Program-made: the position numbers and the translations under genes
NCBI GenBank assembly: GCA_964592725.1
Contig: CAZQFQ010000003.1
Coordinates: 1 to 48,954 of the forward strand
From: PALSA-1336 sp964592725
GTDB taxonomy: Bacteria > Patescibacteriota > Doudnabacteria > UBA920
DNA length: 48,954 bases
Reading direction: 5' to 3'
Notes under the pieces: generated by a model
Databases searched by the model: none
Told to the model about the DNA's origin: nothing
Seen by the model: the letters and a program-made list of their open reading frames with translations, nothing else
In this document: piece by piece, positions 38,977 to 45,264 of the stretch
How positions within the stretch are numbered: position 1 is the stretch's first letter
Layout of the letters: the number at the start of each line of letters is the position of its first letter

Positions 38977-39528
38977 TTAATTTTGTAGTTTACTTATAAT
39001 TTCATCCACTTTCTTATAAAGCTCCCCTAAACTTCCCGTGTTATCTATTCTAAAATCCGCCTGCTTGCCCAGTTCGGGAATTTCCAGTTCGGTGCGGCAG
39101 GTTTCGTGCTCTTTAAAATGCTCAAAATCCATTTGCGCGTCATCGGTTTTGCCGCTTTTTCCCCCGCGCCGGTTTTTATAGCGCTCAAATCGCGTCTCAA
39201 TCGGCGCCGTAATATAAATAATTTTTGCTCCCCAGGATTTTACAATGTCCAGCTCGTCCATTCGAATGCCGTTAACCACTCTATAGCCGGCCATAGAGCG
39301 TTTTACTCTTGGCTCCAAAGCGTTAATTAAGACGTGCTCGCCAAAAACTTCGCGAAGCCCCAGACCTAAGTCTATTTCATTTTTTCTGGAAATTTCCAAA
39401 TTCAATTCTTCTAAAATCGCGTCTAAAATGTGGCTAAAACGAAAATGCGAGGCGTTATATTTTTCCGCCATATAATCGGCTACCGTGTCTTTTCCCGCAA
39501 GTTTTTCTCCAACCAGACCTATTATCAT
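38977..39528 (-). CDS. P-loop (deoxy)nucleoside monophosphate kinase-like protein
   Basis: A 183-residue kinase-like protein with P-loop IGLVGEKLAGKDTVADYMA (residues 3-21), a substrate-region Arg in HFRFSHILDAILEEL, SWGAKIIYITAPIETRFERY and a Lys/Gly/Arg-rich lid (KNRRGGKSGKTDD). The general layout recalls phage T4 gene 1-type dNMP kinases and dephospho-CoA kinases. In this operon a dNMP kinase role is the likely one; the preferred base is unknown. A second, different P-loop kinase is encoded at 40136. Confidence 0.7.
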   Translation of the reverse strand: MIIGLVGEKLAGKDTVADYMAEKYNASHFRFSHILDAILEELNLEISRKNEIDLGLGLREVFGEHVLINALEPRVKRSMAGYRVVNGIRMDELDIVKSWGAKIIYITAPIETRFERYKNRRGGKSGKTDDAQMDFEHFKEHETCRTELEIPELGKQADFRIDNTGSLGELYKKVDEIISKLQN

Positions 39529-39593
39529 ATGTTAAACAATAAATTTCTACCAATTTCCTAATTTCGTGAGGCCGCAGGCCGAACAAATATCCA

Positions 39594-40034
39594 TTAATTC
39601 TGATATCCACCGGTGCTCCCAATCCCCCCACGATCGACATCGCGCAAACTGTCCGCCTCTTCCCACCGCGCCTGCTCGGTTCCGATGAATACGCCCTGCG
39701 CCAGACGCTCACCTTTTTTAACTTCTACGGGGCGGGAAGTAAAATTATGGACAATTATATGGACTTCATCATTAGGTCCGGCATAGTCCGGATCCACGAC
39801 TCCAATGCCGTTGGCCATTGCCAAACCTTTTTTTAGCGGCAGGCTGCTGCGAGCCGCTATGAGTAAAAAATGGCCTTTAGGGGCGGCAATTACCAATCCT
39901 GTGGGTATTTTTGCCACTTCACCCGGAGCTATGGTTATATCGATTGATGAAGCAATGTCAAAGCCGGCCGATTCGGAGGTGTGATATTTGGGAAGCTCAA
40001 CGTCTTTGGTTAATCGCTTAATTTTGGCTTTCAT
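39594..40034 (-). CDS. dut: dUTP diphosphatase
   Basis: A 146-residue trimeric-type dUTPase with all five motifs: SAGFDIAS, ARSSLPLKKGL, NGIGVVDPDYAGP, RLAQGVFIG and the C-terminal RGGIGSTGGY. It hydrolyses dUTP to dUMP, keeping uracil out of DNA and giving dUMP for thymidylate synthesis. In motif 3, VVDPDYAGP holds the catalytic Asp. It is separated from the next upstream gene of the operon by a family D repeat, one of the few long gaps in the operon. Confidence 0.96.
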   Translation of the reverse strand: MKAKIKRLTKDVELPKYHTSESAGFDIASSIDITIAPGEVAKIPTGLVIAAPKGHFLLIAARSSLPLKKGLAMANGIGVVDPDYAGPNDEVHIIVHNFTSRPVEVKKGERLAQGVFIGTEQARWEEADSLRDVDRGGIGSTGGYQN

Positions 40035-40048
40035 AGGTATATCTCACG

Positions 40049-40148
40049 GGCGTCATCCTGAGGAAGTGCATCCGACCGAAGGATCTCTTTACCGATTTGA
40101 GATCCTTCGCCCGCTTAGTTTTGCCGATGACGGGCTCAGGATGACGCC
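40049..40148. repeat. Family D repeat, copy 6
   Basis: GGGCGTCATCCTGAGG...GAAGGATCTC...GAGATCCTTCG...CTCAGGATGACGCC. It lies inside the deoxynucleotide operon and supplies the end of the 40136 gene. Confidence 0.85.
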
Positions 40149-40696
40149 AGGTTGGTTAATACTTGATCGATTTTAGTAAACAACTCCTCCCTGCTCCCTT
40201 CGTTCACAATCGTCCAGTCCGCGCGCGCAATCGGTCCGGCCTGGTGGAGATTTTCAATTTGAGAATAATCGCGCGAAGCCAGCTCTCCCGGAGTCAGCGG
40301 CCGCACCGGCCGTTGCTCCATACGGGCGGTCCTGATTTTTGGCGATGCGTAAATTGCCAAAACTTTAAAACTCTCGCCAAATTGCTTTTTTACTTCCAAA
40401 TATTCTTCCCAGCTGTATAAACTTTCCACGATAACATTTGACGATTTAAATAATTCCTTAATCTTCGGCATATTAGCAACAGCCATTGCCCCGAGACCGT
40501 CTTTGTCGCGAAATTCCTCCCGCACTTCCCTCTCTCCGGCTTCCCCGGGTTTTCCCCGCCGCGCGGCCTCGTCTATAACCGCCTGCCCAAAATAAACTTT
40601 CGGCCAGCCGGTCTTTTTTAACAAATATTGCACAACTTCGGTTTTCCCGGCTCCGGGCAGACCGACTACTGCGAGAATAATTTTTTTCATAATCAT
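40136..40696 (-). CDS. UPF0200-like P-loop NMP kinase
   Basis: A 186-residue protein that matches the UPF0200 pattern, known mainly from archaea: P-loop VVGLPGAGKTEVVQYL (9-24), KVYFGQAVIDEAARRG, FRDKDGLGAMAVANMPKI, VIVESLYSWEEYLEVKKQFG, and ADWTIVNEGSREEL near the end. The family is predicted to phosphorylate nucleotides or related small molecules. Its last residues (NLASS) and TGA stop come from the downstream family D repeat. The ATG overlaps the stop of the deaminase gene by four bases. Confidence 0.75.
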   Translation of the reverse strand: MIMKKIILAVVGLPGAGKTEVVQYLLKKTGWPKVYFGQAVIDEAARRGKPGEAGEREVREEFRDKDGLGAMAVANMPKIKELFKSSNVIVESLYSWEEYLEVKKQFGESFKVLAIYASPKIRTARMEQRPVRPLTPGELASRDYSQIENLHQAGPIARADWTIVNEGSREELFTKIDQVLTNLASS

Positions 40697-41181
40697 CTAC
40701 TGAATAATTCACTCGCTCCTTCGCACAAATAAACATCCCTAATACCGGCTGACAGCATTTTGTCCCAGCAAGGCTTACAACACCACCAATGGCCGTACAT
40801 ATAAAGATCGGCGCCGGAGATTGCGGCGTTTTTTCGCAAAGCGTCCAAAACCGCCCTGGCTTCCGCGTGATGCCTAAAACTGGCACAGCCCGGGCAAAGC
40901 CAATATTTTTGGCCTGAAGGAATATTTAACAAACGCCGAACGCAAAAATATTTTTTATGCCATCGTTTTAGAGTTTCATTTTTTAAAGCCGACTGGTTAG
41001 CCCCCCTGCCAATTACTACACCGTCTTTGACGACAACGGCTCCGGTCGAATGGGCGGTATCAGTCGAATCCCCTTTACAAACTTTCATGGCCTCCAGCAT
41101 GAATTCATTATTAAAGGGCGCGTATTTTATATCCTTGCCTTGCGGCATATAAGGATAGGGTTTTGATGAAATATATACCAT
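40693..41181 (-). CDS. dCMP/cytidine-deaminase-family protein
   Basis: A 162-residue zinc deaminase of the dCMP deaminase type: AHSTGAVVVKDGVVIGRGAN, the HAE motif in RHHAEARAVLDAL (zinc His and proton-shuttle Glu), and the Cys pair in WWCCKPCWDKML. An extra Cys-rich segment (FCVRRLLN; LCPGCASF) before the HAE box may bind a second zinc, as in T4-type dCMP deaminase. It should turn dCMP into dUMP, and enzymes of this group can also turn 5-methyl-dCMP into dTMP, relevant to the ThyA-family gene of this operon. Confidence 0.85.
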   Translation of the reverse strand: MVYISSKPYPYMPQGKDIKYAPFNNEFMLEAMKVCKGDSTDTAHSTGAVVVKDGVVIGRGANQSALKNETLKRWHKKYFCVRRLLNIPSGQKYWLCPGCASFRHHAEARAVLDALRKNAAISGADLYMYGHWWCCKPCWDKMLSAGIRDVYLCEGASELFSR

Positions 41182-41187
41182 CTACTA

Positions 41188-41853
41188 TTATACTTTTTTA
41201 AAAGGGAACTTTGCTTTTAAACCGTCAATATCGCCTTTTTTAATAAACGCAATTTCTTCTTCATTGTCGGTGCGGGCTTCCAAATTTACGGCTGTGGCAT
41301 TATCATACTTCGCGTGATCTACGCCGTGTTTAGCCGCGTCCGCTTCGGAAAGTTCGCTTGCCAAAAAATGGAATAAAAGCTGATAAGCACGTTCGCCCGG
41401 GTACAGCCTTAAACTATGATTTGTGCTGTTCTGCACGGGTATCAGCAAATGGCCTTTATAGCCCACGTCGACTATGCCGCCCTGGGTCACAAAACCTCGG
41501 CGAACAATGGAGCTGCGCGGATAAAGCACGGCTGAAATGTCCCTGGACCTAAATTCGACTTTTTCAAATGAGGAAATTAGCACTGACTCCTGCGGGAGCA
41601 CCTCAAAATATTGCCCGGCCTTTAATTTTATTAACTTTAAATAGTCCTGGTTGAATTCCTTGGTTAAATAGTCCGGCTGTACCGCTACTCTGCCGGCGTC
41701 GGTTAATTTCCAGCTTTCGGGCAAATAAAAACTGGTTCCTATGCGAAGGTCAATGGAATTAGGCTGGATTTGGAACTCGTCAAGTTGGGGGGAAAAGACA
41801 ATTTTGCCCTCTTCAATATATTTTACCAACTCGGTTTTTCCTAACATCGACAT
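41188..41853 (-). CDS. dcd: dCTP deaminase
   Basis: A 221-residue member of the dCTP deaminase/dUTPase superfamily. IQPNSIDLRIGTSFYLP at the start, SAVLYPRSSIVRRG in the middle with the catalytic Glu/Arg region, and VDVGYKGHLLIPVQN afterwards are typical. It converts dCTP to dUTP (or directly to dUMP in bifunctional forms), feeding the dUTPase of the same operon. It starts 21 bases after the ThyA-family stop. The C-terminal 30 residues are charged and non-standard. Confidence 0.88.
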   Translation of the reverse strand: MSMLGKTELVKYIEEGKIVFSPQLDEFQIQPNSIDLRIGTSFYLPESWKLTDAGRVAVQPDYLTKEFNQDYLKLIKLKAGQYFEVLPQESVLISSFEKVEFRSRDISAVLYPRSSIVRRGFVTQGGIVDVGYKGHLLIPVQNSTNHSLRLYPGERAYQLLFHFLASELSEADAAKHGVDHAKYDNATAVNLEARTDNEEEIAFIKKGDIDGLKAKFPFKKV

Positions 41854-41874
41854 AACTTTGTAATTTTAATAATA

Positions 41875-42717
41875 TTACAAGACTATTTTTAACCCGGCTA
41901 TGGGCGGCATGGGCTCATATTGGGATGTCAGTATCCCCGTAATTTCCTCCACTAATTTTTCATCCCCAAGTTCGGCCCGGCCAAACCAATCCGGCTGGGC
42001 GTCCAATAGGACTTCCGGGTGTTTGTTCTCGCGCTCCAATAATTCCCAGGACTGTTTATAATGAATATCATAAATATGGGCGTTGGAAATGGAATGCGTG
42101 TAAGTCCCGGGCTTTACCCCTAAGCGCGCCGCCAATAAATGCTGCAATAAAGAAAATCCGGCAACATCATGGGGGCAGCCCAATATCATATCGTTTGAAC
42201 GGACCACGTTATGCAAATGTAATTTGTTGCCGATAATATTGACTGTAAATGTAAATGGGCAAGGCACATTTTTTTTCGGCGTGGATTTAAGTCCCGGGCC
42301 GTATAAACCATCGTCGGCCGGATCCCAAGTAACGACCACCGCCTGCCTCGAATGAGGCTCTATTTCCAAATGTTTGACCAACTGGCCAAGCTGATCGCGG
42401 CCAAAATGGTGGCGCCAGCGGTAGCCGTAAGCCGCCGCTACGGTGCCGTCGCTTTCCGTAAAATCTTTCCAAATGCCGGTGTATTTATTTAAAAACTCAT
42501 CCGGCCTTTTAGACCCCATAATATACCAAATCATTTCCGCCACAAATAACTTAATCGGAATTTTTCTTAGAGTCAACAGGGGAAAACCGTTATCCACGCG
42601 AATGGTTACACCGGGTAAAATCTTTATTTTATGCCCGGTTCTTTCATTTAGCTCCTCATAACCCTTGTTCATTATGTCCAAAATGGCTTTTTTGTATTCC
42701 TGATCAAATTGCGTCAT
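41875..42717 (-). CDS. thyA: Thymidylate-synthase-family enzyme with Asp in place of the substrate-specificity Asn
   Basis: A 280-residue ThyA-family protein: phosphate Arg in NERTGHKIK, Glu61 in FVAEMIWYIMG, nucleophile Cys153 in NVPCPFTF, RSND (173-176), and His214/Tyr216 in SNAHIYDIH. At residue 184 (codon 42166-42168) the family's Asn that reads the uracil edge of dUMP is Asp (GCPHDVAGF against GLPFNIASY). In T4 dCMP hydroxymethylase and engineered synthases this Asp selects dCMP. So the product may be 5-methyl- or 5-hydroxymethyl-dCMP, or the enzyme is a divergent dTMP maker. It is the first gene of the operon and has a strong ribosome site (AAGGAGG). Confidence 0.88.
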   Translation of the reverse strand: MTQFDQEYKKAILDIMNKGYEELNERTGHKIKILPGVTIRVDNGFPLLTLRKIPIKLFVAEMIWYIMGSKRPDEFLNKYTGIWKDFTESDGTVAAAYGYRWRHHFGRDQLGQLVKHLEIEPHSRQAVVVTWDPADDGLYGPGLKSTPKKNVPCPFTFTVNIIGNKLHLHNVVRSNDMILGCPHDVAGFSLLQHLLAARLGVKPGTYTHSISNAHIYDIHYKQSWELLERENKHPEVLLDAQPDWFGRAELGDEKLVEEITGILTSQYEPMPPIAGLKIVL

Positions 42718-42739
42718 AATCGTACTTTTTTACCTCCTT

Positions 42740-42768
42740 ATTCTACACCAATTTTTAATGGTTGACAA
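42740..42768 (-). promoter_or_regulatory. Promoter of the deoxynucleotide operon
   Basis: On the - strand TTGTCA (42768-42763), 17-base spacer, TAGAAT (42745-42740), then AAGGAGG at 42739-42733 as ribosome site. Its -35 overlaps the -35 of the divergent promoter. Confidence 0.75.
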
Positions 42769-42790
42769 AGTTTTTCAAATACCCTAAAAT
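42762..42790 (+). promoter_or_regulatory. Divergent promoter of the leader peptide
   Basis: TTGACA (42762-42767), 17-base spacer, TAAAAT (42785-42790). The -35 shares bases 42763-42767 with the opposite promoter, so the two cannot be occupied together. Confidence 0.8.
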
Positions 42791-42798
42791 TCAAACAA

Positions 42799-42879
42799 AT
42801 GAGCAAAATCTTCTCTTCCAGCATTATCATTATTATTACTCCGACGCCGCTGGCTGTGGGAAGAGTTTTGTTTAGATAG
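42799..42879 (+). CDS. Leader peptide with five consecutive isoleucine codons
   Basis: A 26-residue ORF (MSKIFSSSIIIII, then TPTPLAVGRVLFR) starting eight bases behind the -10 box, so the mRNA is leaderless. Five Ile codons in a row (42823-42837) precede a Pro-Thr-Pro stretch. It ends 12 bases before a strong terminator, and its last codons contain one arm of a hairpin that competes with that terminator. This is the layout of an amino-acid attenuation leader (ilv/thr type). It could be a chance ORF; the promoter spacing and terminator argue against that. Confidence 0.55.
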   Translation: MSKIFSSSIIIIITPTPLAVGRVLFR

Positions 42880-42924
42880 ATTTAAACTCTTAACCCCCTG
42901 GCCCAAGCGGCCAGGGGGTTTTTT
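42856..42924 (+). terminator. Attenuator-like hairpin pair
   Basis: Terminator: AACCCCCTGGCC (42892-42903) with GGCCAGGGGGTT (42909-42920), then T to 42924. Competing hairpin: GGG-AAGAGTTT (42858-42868) with AAACTCTT-AA-CCC (42884-42896), which uses bases of the terminator's left arm. Confidence 0.7.
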
Positions 42925-42949
42925 GTATAGCGCGAAGCAACTTATTTTT

Positions 42950-42993
42950 CTCCCCCTCTGGGGGAGATGCCGAGGCAGCCGAGGCAGAGAGGG
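42950..42993. repeat. Family F repeat, copy 2
   Basis: CTCCCCCTCTGGGGGAGATGCC followed by a GAGGCAGCCGAGGCAG unit: reverse complement of the 9537 copy with a changed inner hairpin. It lies between the attenuator and the 43103 gene. Confidence 0.7.
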
Positions 42994-43102
42994 TTTAGTA
43001 TTCGGGGATAATCTTTGCTGGCACAAGACTGTCCCAACCAGTCTTGTGCCCACAAGGCACTAAAATCCCAGCCGGCGCCGCCGGCAACAAACAGGAGGAG
43101 AC

Positions 43103-43357
43103 ATGAAAAACTGCATCTATGTGCCGCAAGAACTTCGAGTGGATATCGGCCCAGACAGCCTGGTAAAGGGCAAAAGGATTGAAGGTACCGACCTGACAAT
43201 CCTGGAAATTACAGAGCCAAAAACCCTAAGCCCATCTTATTACCTCATCTGTCGGGCTGATGACGGTCAGGAATTTCTCGGGCTTCGCCCCGAAAACAGT
43301 CCTGCTACAGTATTCACATACCATAAGTTGGTAAATTTGGACGATTCGGCCAATTAA
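43103..43357 (+). CDS. Small hypothetical protein with a strong ribosome site
   Basis: An 84-residue soluble protein, probably beta-rich (ELRVDIGPDSLVKGKRIEG; LTILEITEPKTLSPSYYLIC; DDGQEFLGLRPENS). AGGAGGAG five bases before the ATG is one of the best ribosome sites in the window. Codon use is GC-richer than around it, like the 35341 gene. If the upstream leader and terminator are an attenuator, this gene is the controlled one, although a 220-bp repeat-containing stretch separates them. A terminator follows 41 bases after the stop. No family recognised. Confidence 0.65.
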   Translation: MKNCIYVPQELRVDIGPDSLVKGKRIEGTDLTILEITEPKTLSPSYYLICRADDGQEFLGLRPENSPATVFTYHKLVNLDDSAN

Positions 43358-43398
43358 ACCGTCCGTTTAGACGACCGATTGCGGAAGATCGCTAACAC

Positions 43399-43440
43399 GG
43401 CGGGAACAGCCAACCGGCTTGTTCCCGCCTTCACTTTTTT
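43399..43440 (+). terminator. Terminator of the 43103 gene
   Basis: GGCGGGAACA-GCC pairs with GGC-TTGTTCCCGCC, then TTCACTTTTTT. Confidence 0.85.
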
Positions 43441-43447
43441 AAAAAAA

Positions 43448-43466
43448 GCCGCCCAATCAAGGCGGC
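43448..43466 (-). terminator. Terminator of the rplA-response regulator transcript
   Basis: On the - strand GCCGCC-TTGATTG-GGCGGC followed by TTTTTTT. Confidence 0.8.
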
Positions 43467-43483
43467 CTTCAAAAAGATAAAAG

Positions 43484-43924
43484 TTAGCTTAAAGGCTTGG
43501 AAAAATCCACTATCTCGTAATTAGGCGGGGTCTCCCCTTTAAACATTTTTTCCTGCACAACCTTTAAAATTGCTTCCGAATTATTCTGGGATTTTAAAAG
43601 GTAGGCCTCAATGCCCAAAGCCTTGGCCGTCTGAATTTCTTCCTGATTGGAAAAATTGCTTAAGACAATCACCATAGTCTTGGAGATGTTTTCATCCGGA
43701 TATTCGCGCAGCCTTTTTAAAAAATCCAGCCCTTTGACTTTTGGCAACAGCAAATCCAAAACGACCAGTTTAGGCAAATGAAAAAGCAATTTTTCCATGG
43801 CCTCTTCGCCGTCATAGGCTAAAGAAACATCCAGGCCGTGGCCGGAAAGGTAGGCGCTCAAAGTGTTGCGGTAGTCAACGTCATCCTCGACAATCAAAAC
43901 TTTTTTGGACAGGTCATCTGACAT
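43484..43924 (-). CDS. Single-domain response regulator (CheY-like receiver)
   Basis: A 146-residue receiver domain without an output domain. The acidic pair is in VLIVEDDVDYRNTL (residues 9-22), the phospho-acceptor Asp in LVVLDLLLPKVKG (near 58), the switch Ser in VIVLSNFS and the Lys in AYLLKSQ. A 20-residue tail follows the domain. It lies 11 bases downstream of rplA, an odd neighbour for a ribosomal gene, and no histidine kinase is in the window, so the kinase must be elsewhere. Confidence 0.9.
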   Translation of the reverse strand: MSDDLSKKVLIVEDDVDYRNTLSAYLSGHGLDVSLAYDGEEAMEKLLFHLPKLVVLDLLLPKVKGLDFLKRLREYPDENISKTMVIVLSNFSNQEEIQTAKALGIEAYLLKSQNNSEAILKVVQEKMFKGETPPNYEIVDFSKPLS

Positions 43925-43935
43925 AAAAGAAATTG

Positions 43936-44622
43936 CTATTGGACTTTTACTTTTATTCCCGGGCCCATGGTGGAATTCACGGAAACGGAAGAAATAAATT
44001 GCCCTTTAATTGTGGTCGGCTTGCTTTGCAAAATCGCCTGGTATAATGCTTTTAAATTTTCCAGCAAAGCCTTGCTTTCAAAATTGCTTTTGCCGATTAT
44101 TTGATGGATGTTGCCGCTGTCGTCGTTTTTAAAGTTGACCTTGCCGCCGGCGATTTCTTTAATCAGCGCGCCGACGTTCGGACCCACGGTGCCGGTTTTC
44201 GGGTTGGGCATAAGGCCGCGAGTCCCCAAAATTTTGGCAATTTGGGCCAATTTTGGCATCATAGCGGGTTCCGCCACGGCTACGTCAAAGTCCGTTTTTT
44301 CCGTTTCTTTGATTTTTTTAATCAGTTCCTCGCCACCGACAACAAAAGCTCCGGCGTCTTTGGCTTCCTTCTCTTTGGCTTCCGTAACAAAGGCCGCGAC
44401 CTTCTTGGTTTTGCCCGAGCCATGGGGCAGGCTCACGGTACCGCGCACGGACTGGTCGGTTTTTTTGGCGTCAATCATGGTTTTTACGTGTACCTCAACA
44501 GAACCTACAAATTTTGTATTTGCGGTTTTTTTGGCCAGCTCAATCCCCTCTTCCGGCGTGTAGACTTTGTCTTTATCTACCAACCCGTTATTCGCTTTGA
44601 CTCTCTTGGCAATTTTTGCCAT
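43936..44622 (-). CDS. rplA: 50S ribosomal protein L1
   Basis: A 228-residue protein of the L1 stalk, complete from MAKIAKRVKANNGLVDKDK to the C-terminal SSVSVNSTMGPGIKVKV. Typical segments are FVGSVEVHVKTMIDAKKTDQ, GTVSLPHGSGKTKKV, GTRGLMPNPKTGTVG and GKVNFKNDDSGNIHQIIGKS. L1 often represses its own operon by binding the mRNA leader. Some Parcubacteria lack L1, so its presence is informative. In most bacteria rplA directly follows rplK; here two genes and two repeats separate them. Confidence 0.97.
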   Translation of the reverse strand: MAKIAKRVKANNGLVDKDKVYTPEEGIELAKKTANTKFVGSVEVHVKTMIDAKKTDQSVRGTVSLPHGSGKTKKVAAFVTEAKEKEAKDAGAFVVGGEELIKKIKETEKTDFDVAVAEPAMMPKLAQIAKILGTRGLMPNPKTGTVGPNVGALIKEIAGGKVNFKNDDSGNIHQIIGKSNFESKALLENLKALYQAILQSKPTTIKGQFISSVSVNSTMGPGIKVKVQ

Positions 44623-44685
44623 AAACTTTTTCCTTCCTGCCCGCCGAAGCTTTACGCGAAGGCGGGTCGTGGTAATAACGAGTCT

Positions 44686-44711
44686 ACTATATTACTAGAT
44701 AGTAATATAGT
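44686..44711. promoter_or_regulatory. 26-bp palindrome upstream of rplA
   Basis: ACTATATTACTA-GA-TAGTAATATAGT, 64 bases before the rplA start. A similar palindrome occurs in the secE leader at 48788-48823. A CCCGCC/GGCGGG-type repeat lies between it and rplA. Confidence 0.6.
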
Positions 44712-44734
44712 GCGTGCTCTCCCACAAATTAATT

Positions 44735-44814
44735 AAGATTTCACAGATACGCAGATGGCACTGATAACACGGACCAAAGTCTGCGTTGTCTGTGAAATCT
44801 GTGTATCTGTGAAC
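44735..44814. repeat. ATTTCACAGATACGCAGAT / ATCTGTGTATCTGTG repeat (family C-like)
   Basis: Inward-facing arms at the junction between rplA and the 44814 gene. Confidence 0.65.
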
Positions 44815-45146
44815 TAAACTTCTTTTTTTGCCAATCTCCAATGGTAATACCAAACCGGCGTGGCTACGATTATCATTGCCAAAGCCTCGGCCGCGGTGTT
44901 TTCCCGTTGGGAAGTTTGCTGGTCTTTGGCTTGCTGAGCTTGAGCGTTTAAGGTTGCCTGATCGCAACCGGCAGATGTGTTGCCTGCGGTTACAGGCTGA
45001 GCGCAGGGCGTGGAATAATAATTCATATCCGCCTTAGTAAACACCCATGCTTTTAGCGCCAAGTTAATTAGCATAATCGCGCCGATTACGGCGATGATTA
45101 AAGAAATTGTGGACACTAGATAAAGATATGCTTTTTTTAAACTCAT
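44814..45146 (-). CDS. Two-helix membrane protein (possibly DUF5671-like)
   Basis: A 110-residue protein with a first membrane helix at about 8-33 (LYLVSTISLIIAVIGAIMLI), an external polar stretch holding two Cys (TPCAQPV and SAGCDQA) that could bond, and a second helix at about 86-102 (LAMIIVATPVWYYHWRL) with a basic end. The wording resembles DUF5671 membrane proteins common in CPR, but I am not sure. It is inserted between rplK and rplA together with the slipin gene, flanked by two repeat families. Confidence 0.65.
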   Translation of the reverse strand: MSLKKAYLYLVSTISLIIAVIGAIMLINLALKAWVFTKADMNYYSTPCAQPVTAGNTSAGCDQATLNAQAQQAKDQQTSQRENTAAEALAMIIVATPVWYYHWRLAKKEV

Positions 45147-45157
45147 ATGATTCGCCT

Positions 45158-45256
45158 TTCTACTAAATACTAAATTTACTAAAAGTACGAAATACGAAAA
45201 TCGGAATTCAAGTTTAGTATTTAGTACCTTTCGTATCCTTTAGTATTTAGTAGAGA
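45158..45256. repeat. TTCTACTAAATACTAAA / TTTAGTATTTAGTAGA repeat (family H), copy 1
   Basis: About 16-bp inverted ends with GTACGAAATACGAAA and TTTCGTATCCTTTAG units inside. Second copy at 47742-47871. Confidence 0.8.
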
Positions 45257-45264
45257 AATTTGGC

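Noticed and set aside
44101..44736. Long open frame (211 codons) antisense to rplA
   Set aside because: It is a shadow of the conserved L1 frame, rich in Phe and Gly from reversed Lys/Thr codons, with no family resemblance.
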